This document shows positions 21,665 through 26,464 of a stretch of 26,464 nt of DNA, piece by piece; within the stretch, counting starts at the first letter, position 1, and each line of letters starts with the position of its first letter. The translations under genes and the position numbers were made by a program. Below the pieces are notes generated by a model that was not told where the DNA came from, made no database searches, and saw only the letters and a program-made list of their open reading frames with translations. Source of the DNA: JBEHYA01 sp048498415 (GTDB lineage: Bacteria > Pseudomonadota > Alphaproteobacteria > UBA9219 > RGZA01); assembly GCA_048498415.1 (NCBI GenBank), contig JBEHYA010000017.1:1-26464 (forward strand), written 5' to 3'.

Positions 21665-23182
21665 TTAATTTACTTGGGCTTGAACGGATTTAGGATCGGC
21701 AGCGCTGAGTGGCATGGCCTGCACCGCCGGCCCGCTGATGGACGAACCCGTAACCCCGCCTACAACCCCCGACGTCGTCGAGAGCGTGGATGCGCCGGCA
21801 CCCAGGCTGGTGGCGGGCGACATGGTCGGCACGCCCGGCGCGGCCGGCTGCTGGCCTTCGCTGGAAGAGCCATTGGTGCTGCCGTTACTGCTGCCCGACC
21901 CGGTGCCGCCCGTGGTCAGGCCTGTATTCTTGCTTTGCATATAGGAGGGCGCGTTACGCAGGCGCAGTTCTTTGCGCACGCCGGAAATATTCAATACCGC
22001 GCGCGTGCCATCGAGCTGTAGAAGTTCGATGTCTTGGCCATCGACCTGCGTGGTATCGCCAAGGCCGACCACCACCGGTGCTTCGTTATCCATGCCGATA
22101 ATCGCGCGGCCGCCAACGATGCCAATCAGGCGAATGGGCAGAACATATTGCGGCGCGCTGACTACGCTGGTATCCGGCACGGCGACGGGTGCCGGTTTTT
22201 GCACGCGAATGGGCGGCAGGGTTTGCGCAATTTCCTGCGGGGTGGGCGGCGGCAACGTTTTGAGCGTTTGCGAAACGGAATCGGCGAGGCTGGCAGTAGT
22301 GGTTTTGGTGGTTTTATCGCTTGTTGCGGGATTAAGAATGGGGCCATTGCCGGCCGTTGCCGGGGTGGCCGGCGTGGCGCCTTCCGCCAGCTTGGAATGG
22401 CCGCGAATGGGCACGACCACAAAGCCCAGATTGCCGTTGTGATGCACGATCAGATCGGTGGCCAAAATCATGGTGTTGCCGGGCTGCCAGATGATGGTGA
22501 TGGGGCAGGATTCGCCCGGCTTCAGCGTGTCTTTGGCTTTGCAGCCGCCCTCGCGCAAGGACAGGCCCTGCTGCGGGTTGCTGATCAGGTCGATATCATC
22601 GATGCCGAGCGGCTCGCTGCTGTCGTTTTCAATCAGCATGGTGCGCGTCGCGGCATCCTGGGCGGCGCTGACTTCACCGAAATCGAGCGGCGCGGCGATT
22701 TTTTTACTGATGGCAAGGCCTTCGGATTTTTCATCGGCTTTGCCCAGCGTGCTGCCGTTCACTTCGGCGCGCACGATGCGGCCCTGGCCGGAGTGGTTGA
22801 GTAGCAGTTCCACCGACCACGGGCCCGGGCTGGTGGGCACCACTTCAAGCGCCACCGAGCAGCGGTCGCTGGCGGGGAGTTTTTTCAGCGTGGCGCAGTC
22901 GTTGCTGACCACTTTGGCGCGCACGTTGCCATCGGCATTCACTGACAGCTCGCCGATATCCACCGCGGAACGGAAGCCATTATAGAAAAAGACGGTGACG
23001 CGGCGGGCCACATTCACCAGCGTTTCGCCGGCATCGACCTGCGGGGGGTCGGCGGCGAGCACGATGGGCGTATTATTCGATTTGCCGTCACCCGAAGGCG
23101 CGCGCGCGGCCGCGGGATTGGTGAAGGCGGCATTGCGCGTTTGCGCCGCGGCAACCGCCGGGGCGCACAACAGAGCAATCAC
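21665..23182 (-). CDS. Periplasmic Ig-like / PilP-like pilus assembly protein
   Basis: A protein of 505 residues or slightly more, with a signal peptide ending in APAVAAAQ. Two HYDIN/choice-of-anchor-type Ig-like domains follow, marked by NDCATLKKLPASDRCSVALEV and GGCKAKDTLKPGESCPITIIW, each with a cysteine pair. After a threonine/proline-rich linker comes a PilP/GspC-like domain (VLPIRLIGIVGGRAIIGMDN through RAVLNISGVRKELRLR) that would contact the secretin. The tail is serine/glycine-rich. GTG 23182 is the first standard start but truncates the signal peptide; an ATA codon at 23209, six bases after GGAGG and overlapping the upstream stop (ATAG), restores a normal signal peptide. Confidence 0.72.
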   Translation of the reverse strand: MIALLCAPAVAAAQTRNAAFTNPAAARAPSGDGKSNNTPIVLAADPPQVDAGETLVNVARRVTVFFYNGFRSAVDIGELSVNADGNVRAKVVSNDCATLKKLPASDRCSVALEVVPTSPGPWSVELLLNHSGQGRIVRAEVNGSTLGKADEKSEGLAISKKIAAPLDFGEVSAAQDAATRTMLIENDSSEPLGIDDIDLISNPQQGLSLREGGCKAKDTLKPGESCPITIIWQPGNTMILATDLIVHHNGNLGFVVVPIRGHSKLAEGATPATPATAGNGPILNPATSDKTTKTTTASLADSVSQTLKTLPPPTPQEIAQTLPPIRVQKPAPVAVPDTSVVSAPQYVLPIRLIGIVGGRAIIGMDNEAPVVVGLGDTTQVDGQDIELLQLDGTRAVLNISGVRKELRLRNAPSYMQSKNTGLTTGGTGSGSSNGSTNGSSSEGQQPAAPGVPTMSPATSLGAGASTLSTTSGVVGGVTGSSISGPAVQAMPLSAADPKSVQAQVN

Positions 23183-23205
23183 AAGCAGGGATGCGAGGCC
23201 GCGTA

Positions 23206-24966
23206 CTATGGATGGCCTCCATTCGGTCGGATGTTTTCCGGCACGCCCGGCGCGGTGGCCGTTGGCAGTGGCGAGGGGCGCGGCGCCTGCGGCGCGGGTA
23301 AAGGGGCGTCGGTATCTTCATACATTTTGACGATCCCGCCGAATTCGTTCTGCAGCGGGCTGGGCGGACGCGGGGGTTCCGGCGCAGGCGGCGCCACCGG
23401 CGCTTTTACCTGCTCGGCATTTGGATTTTCGCGCGTGCTGGTTTTGGGCAGCTGGCCGGCCTTGATATCGGCGCTTTCGCGGTCGCTGAAGAAGACAACC
23501 GAAGGACGCACCAGGATCACGAGTTCGCTGGTGATGGAATCATTCGAGCCCGACATGGGAATATCGCCGGCAATGAACGTGGGCAGGCCTTCGCGGTTGC
23601 GCGTGTCGTTGGATTTCTTGAGGCCGGCGAGCACCAGATTGTCACCCGGGCGCACGCGCAGCACGGTCTGCACGGTGCGGTCGGTGGTCTGCGGCAGTTT
23701 CAGGTTCACGCTGCCGGTGGGGAATTCCTGGAACTGCACCAGATCGGATGTTTTGAGTTCCATAGTGGCGAACACCACGCCGCTTTCATAGGTGCCGGTG
23801 GCGGAAATGGTGAGGCCGGTTTTCAGTTCATCCGTGGTCACGACCGAATTCGCCGTGGTGCTGGTGCCGGAAATAGTGTTCTGCGTGCCGATCTGCGCCA
23901 CGTAACGCTGGTTGCCGCCGATTTCAAACTTGGCGCTGGTGCCCGACACAAATGTCATTTGCGGGCTGCTAATGTTCTGGACCTTGCCCTGCTTGGAAAG
24001 GAAGCCCACCAGCGTGTTGGCATCGATATAGCCGGAGAACACGGCGCCCAGGCTGATGCCTTCGCCGGTCGCTACGCTTTTCACGTTGGAAATGGAGTTG
24101 ATCAGCGCGTTCTGGCGCAGGCCGCCGATATCAGGCGGGATCAGCTGCGACCAGTTGATGCCGACTTCGCGGTTGTTTTCCAGCTGCACTTCCCAGATGT
24201 TGAGCTGGAGCACAATGAGCGGTCGGCCGTTGCGCAGTTCTTCAAGATAACTCTGCACGCGTTCGTGGCCTTCGGCATCGGCGGTGTAAATCAGCGTGCC
24301 GCCCGAACTGTCCATCGTGACCTTGCCGCCCACCAGCGTGCCGATGGCATCCGCAATCGAATTGCTGGTGCTGGAGGTGACGCTACCCGCCGATCCGCCG
24401 CTGCCACCGGCGACATTCGCGGCAATCGCGGGGATGGCGATCACGAAGGTATCGGTATTCATGACTTCCAAAGCGCCGTTGCGGTAGGCGCATAAAATCT
24501 TGGCGGCGCGGCAGACGCGGCTCACCACGATGGGCAGCGGGCCTTTCAAATTCATCAATGTTACCGGGCGGTTTTGCAGTTCCGGGCTTTCCCACAGCAC
24601 GGTGATGTCGCTATCGGCCAGCACCGCCTGCAACGCGGTCATGACCGGCACGTTGTTCAAATTCGTTTTGCCGATCTGGATCGTGCTGGGTAGTTCTTCG
24701 GCTTCGCGCAGGTTGGTCTGGCGCAAAGATTTTTCGAGCTGCAACTTGACGACCGGCGGGTCATCATTCCCGCGCACCGTCTCTTCCCCTTTGGGCACAT
24801 TCGGCGGTTTGACATCGATGTCGGAGGGCATCTGCTGCTTTTCGATATCGGGGCCGGGCAAGCTGCAGGAAGCGATCGAAAACGCGCAGAGCAAAGTTAT
24901 GCACACAGCCATAAGCCGGGCACGCATGCGGGTGGACGATGCGGATGCAGATGCGTTGCGTTTCAT
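23206..24966 (-). CDS. PilN-family secretin lipoprotein (type IVb pilus)
   Basis: An outer-membrane secretin through which the pilus exits (PilN in R64 terms). The N-terminus ends in the lipobox IASC, so it is a lipoprotein. N-domains appear in the first half (VPVMTALQAVLADSDITVLWE, GKVTMDSSGGTLIYTADAEGHERVQSYLEELRNGRPLIVLQLNIWEVQL). The secretin domain includes NREVGINWSQL, LVGFLSKQGKVQNISSPQM, VRPGDNLVLAGL and the final SELVILVRPSVVFF. A proline-rich tail of about 65 residues follows. The start is uncertain: ATG 24966 is used, TTG 24984 has a better upstream AAGGGG, and ATG 24927 would give a conventional short lipoprotein signal. Confidence 0.9.
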   Translation of the reverse strand: MKRNASASASSTRMRARLMAVCITLLCAFSIASCSLPGPDIEKQQMPSDIDVKPPNVPKGEETVRGNDDPPVVKLQLEKSLRQTNLREAEELPSTIQIGKTNLNNVPVMTALQAVLADSDITVLWESPELQNRPVTLMNLKGPLPIVVSRVCRAAKILCAYRNGALEVMNTDTFVIAIPAIAANVAGGSGGSAGSVTSSTSNSIADAIGTLVGGKVTMDSSGGTLIYTADAEGHERVQSYLEELRNGRPLIVLQLNIWEVQLENNREVGINWSQLIPPDIGGLRQNALINSISNVKSVATGEGISLGAVFSGYIDANTLVGFLSKQGKVQNISSPQMTFVSGTSAKFEIGGNQRYVAQIGTQNTISGTSTTANSVVTTDELKTGLTISATGTYESGVVFATMELKTSDLVQFQEFPTGSVNLKLPQTTDRTVQTVLRVRPGDNLVLAGLKKSNDTRNREGLPTFIAGDIPMSGSNDSITSELVILVRPSVVFFSDRESADIKAGQLPKTSTRENPNAEQVKAPVAPPAPEPPRPPSPLQNEFGGIVKMYEDTDAPLPAPQAPRPSPLPTATAPGVPENIRPNGGHP

Positions 24967-25145
24967 ATCAAACGGATAACCCAATTCCCCTTAACTCCCG
25001 GAACGCACCGAACCACGTTTGATTCGGTTTATCTGTTACGGCAATGAATTATTAAGAAGGGTTAAAGTTGATAAAAACTTAACAAGAAGATGGCGCGTGG
25101 CGCGTCGGCTGGACGCGATTCATGCACCCCGCCCCCCGTGTCCTT

Positions 25146-26006
25146 TTAGACACTTTTTTCGAAATCGAGACCAATATCGAGAGCCGCAGCACTGTGGGTT
25201 AATTGTCCAACCGAAATGATATCCACGCCCGTTTCGGCAATTCCCCGGATGGTTTGCAGGTTTACGCCCCCGGAAGCTTCGATTTTGGCTTTTGTACCAA
25301 TATGGGCAACCGCCCGGCGCATATCGGCAAGCGAAAAGTTATCGAGCATGATGATGTGGGCGCCGCCCTGAAGCGCTTCATCGATCTGCTCAAAGCGGTC
25401 GACCTCCACTTCCACACGTTTTCCGTTGGCACCCTTCACCGCCAGCTGCACAGCCTTGAGAACGGAACCGGCGGCGGCGACGTGATTATCCTTGATCAAA
25501 ATCGCATCGCCGAGATCGAAGCGGTGATTGCCCCCGCCCCCGCAGCGCACGGCGTATTTCTGGAGAAGCCGTAACCCGGGAATGGTTTTGCGCGTATCGA
25601 CCACCGTGGTTTTGGTGCCCTGCACCTCGCGCACAAATTTTTGTGTAAGGCTGGCAATGCCCGAGAGGTGCGATAAAAAATTCAGCGCGATGCGTTCACC
25701 CAGCAGAATGCCGCGCGTAGAACCAGTAATGCGCGCGATTACATCGCCTTTTGCCAAGCTATCGCCATCGCGTTTCAAAGCGGTGAATTGAATGGTTTTA
25801 TCGGCCTCTAAAAAAGCAAGGCGGGCAAGCGATAACCCGCTTAAAACGCCCACTTCGCGCGCGGCGAGCACGCAGGAACTGCGGCTATCAGCTGCGATGG
25901 TGAGCTGCGAGGTGATATCGCCCGCGCCCATATCTTCACGGAGTGCCGCGGCGACGATGGGGCGCAAAACATCATCGGCGATTTCAGGAATGCCAGATTT
26001 TTCCAT
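25146..26006 (-). CDS. nadC: Nicotinate-nucleotide pyrophosphorylase (carboxylating)
   Basis: NadC (quinolinate phosphoribosyltransferase) converts quinolinate and PRPP to nicotinate mononucleotide in de novo NAD synthesis. The protein of about 286 residues shows EDMGAGDITSQL near the N-terminus, ERIALNFLSHLSGIAS, the signature VVDTRKTIPGLRLLQKYAVRCGGGGNHR, KDNH, VEVEVD and the C-terminal KIEASGGVNLQTIRGIAETGVDIISVG. ATG 26006 is the preferred start (TTG 26018 is an alternative) and lies within the end of nadB, so the two enzymes of the pathway are translationally coupled. The 161 or so bases after nadC, up to the secretin gene, contain AT-rich sequence with no clear gene and no confident promoter. 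Confidence 0.95.
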   Translation of the reverse strand: MEKSGIPEIADDVLRPIVAAALREDMGAGDITSQLTIAADSRSSCVLAAREVGVLSGLSLARLAFLEADKTIQFTALKRDGDSLAKGDVIARITGSTRGILLGERIALNFLSHLSGIASLTQKFVREVQGTKTTVVDTRKTIPGLRLLQKYAVRCGGGGNHRFDLGDAILIKDNHVAAAGSVLKAVQLAVKGANGKRVEVEVDRFEQIDEALQGGAHIIMLDNFSLADMRRAVAHIGTKAKIEASGGVNLQTIRGIAETGVDIISVGQLTHSAAALDIGLDFEKSV

Positions 26007-26464
26007 AGCGTTCTTCAAGCTGTTGTTTGAACTGGTTGACGGTGATGCGCTGATGCGCTGGCGCGAGTTGACCGGGGAAATCGGCGCGGCTGTGACTGCC
26101 GCGGCTTTCCTTACGGTTCAGCGCCATGAAGGTGAGAAGACCCGCGACAAGGCGCATGGCGCGGAGTGTGGGGCCGGCGGGCGCGGCGGATTGATCGGCG
26201 AGATAACCCAGCAGCGCTGTCAGATTTTTTTCATCGCGCACAAGGCCGCATTGATCGAACATTTTACGGCGGAGTTCAAGGCGCGCGGCGCTGTCATCGC
26301 CGGTATAGGGCTGCCAGTTTTCATTAGGGATAGGATTGCCCGCCCCCTGCCCCTCCCGAAGGGAGGGGTGATCTAGCAAGTCTTTGGCGATAATTTCGGC
26401 GTAAACCAAGGCTTCCAGCAGCGAATTGCTGGCCAGGCGGTTGGCGCCGTGAAGGCCGGTGGAG
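25984..26464 (-). CDS. nadB: L-aspartate oxidase (3' part, with in-frame repeat)
   Basis: NadB oxidises L-aspartate to iminoaspartate, the first step of NAD synthesis. The frame is open to the right edge and reads STGLHGANRLASNSLLEALV, the conserved FAD-domain end of the family. The C-terminal helical domain follows (NWQPYTGDDSAARLELRRKMFDQCGLVRDEKNL... ending GKIWHS). Between them, the linker DHPSLREGQGAGNP is encoded by a copy of the GC-rich palindromic repeat (26333-26370) that also occurs between genes near flgH, so the gene seems to have taken up the element in frame. The last 23 bases overlap nadC. Confidence 0.93.
   Translation of the reverse strand, partial: STGLHGANRLASNSLLEALVYAEIIAKDLLDHPSLREGQGAGNPIPNENWQPYTGDDSAARLELRRKMFDQCGLVRDEKNLTALLGYLADQSAAPAGPTLRAMRLVAGLLTFMALNRKESRGSHSRADFPGQLAPAHQRITVNQFKQQLEERYGKIWHS
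26333..26370 (-). repeat. GC-rich palindromic repeat, copy D, inside nadB
   Basis: On the minus strand, which is the coding strand of nadB, the element contains CCCCTCCCTTCGGGAGGGG and ends CGGGCAATCC. It matches copy A (1356-1395) at 36 of 38 positions. It keeps the nadB reading frame open and encodes HPSLREGQGAGNP at the junction between the FAD-binding and helical domains, a surface linker where extra residues are likely to be tolerated. Confidence 0.85.

Noticed and set aside
22034..22804. A 256-residue plus-strand frame antisense to the PilP-like gene
   Set aside because: The translation is rich in glycine, arginine and histidine without motif or ribosome-binding site, typical of a shadow frame in GC-rich DNA.
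25052..25065. TTAA...TTAA pair upstream of the secretin gene as a CtrA site
   Set aside because: The spacing is six bases (GAAGGG), not the seven of the CtrA consensus, and the region is AT-rich, so chance is a good explanation.
25138..25153. GTGTC/GACAC hairpin followed by TTTTTT at the end of nadC as a terminator
   Set aside because: The T-run follows the stem only on the plus strand, where no gene is transcribed into it. On the nadC strand the stem is followed by G-rich sequence and is only 5 bp.
1..26464. CRISPR array, tRNA, rRNA, integrase or transposase genes
   Set aside because: No regularly spaced repeats, cloverleaf-like sequences or recombinase-type proteins were recognised on either strand.

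Overview
The window looks like chromosomal DNA of a flagellated alphaproteobacterium of fairly high GC content. The markers are FliX (a flagellar regulator known only from alphaproteobacteria), a CtrA-type TTAA-N7-TTAA site in front of fliX, the fliX / flgI-flgJ(cheL)-FlgN/FlbY-like layout known from Caulobacter, a DksA with a degenerate zinc finger, and a divergent tlpA / argH pair followed by a small lipoprotein. A Rhodospirillales- or Micavibrio-like lineage is possible, but the sequence does not settle the order.

Region 1 (1-10418) is a flagellar cluster. It holds the end of flgG, then flgA and flgH (rod, P-ring chaperone and L-ring) on the plus strand. A minus-strand block follows: a three-gene lower-GC cassette that looks like a toxin/immunity module (2465-3660), an AT-rich spacer with a perfect 16-bp parS-like palindrome (3839-3854), an exported protein of unknown function, dksA and fliX. 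Divergent from fliX are flgI-flgJ-FlgN-like and then fliK-flgD. Near-consensus sigma-54 (-24/-12) promoters precede flgI and fliK. The fliX-flgI spacer also holds the CtrA-type site and an 8-1-8 palindrome at an enhancer-like distance.

Region 2 (10422-15293) is housekeeping: a TlpA-like thioredoxin divergent from argH, a tiny lipoprotein, a shortened DUF4175/TIGR02302-like membrane protein where lysA would often be expected, haem A synthase (ctaA/COX15), and a DJ-1/PfpI-fold protein that appears to lack its nucleophilic cysteine.

Region 3 (15480-24966, minus strand) is a compact type IVb-like pilus or secretion operon. In transcription order it encodes a secretin lipoprotein, a periplasmic protein combining HYDIN-like Ig domains with a PilP/GspC-like domain, a GspE/PilB-type ATPase, a GspF-type platform protein, two bitopic GspL/PilN-like and GspM/PilO-like proteins, and a tandem pair of nearly identical pilin-like proteins. 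No prepilin peptidase is in the window. Upstream, at the right edge, lie nadC and the 3' part of nadB (NAD synthesis).

The window also carries at least three families of palindromic repeats. The most notable is a GC-rich element present three times around flgH and once in frame inside nadB, where 36 of 38 bases match the copy after flgA. This resembles Rickettsia palindromic elements that insert into genes. No rRNA, tRNA, CRISPR array, transposase or integrase was seen.
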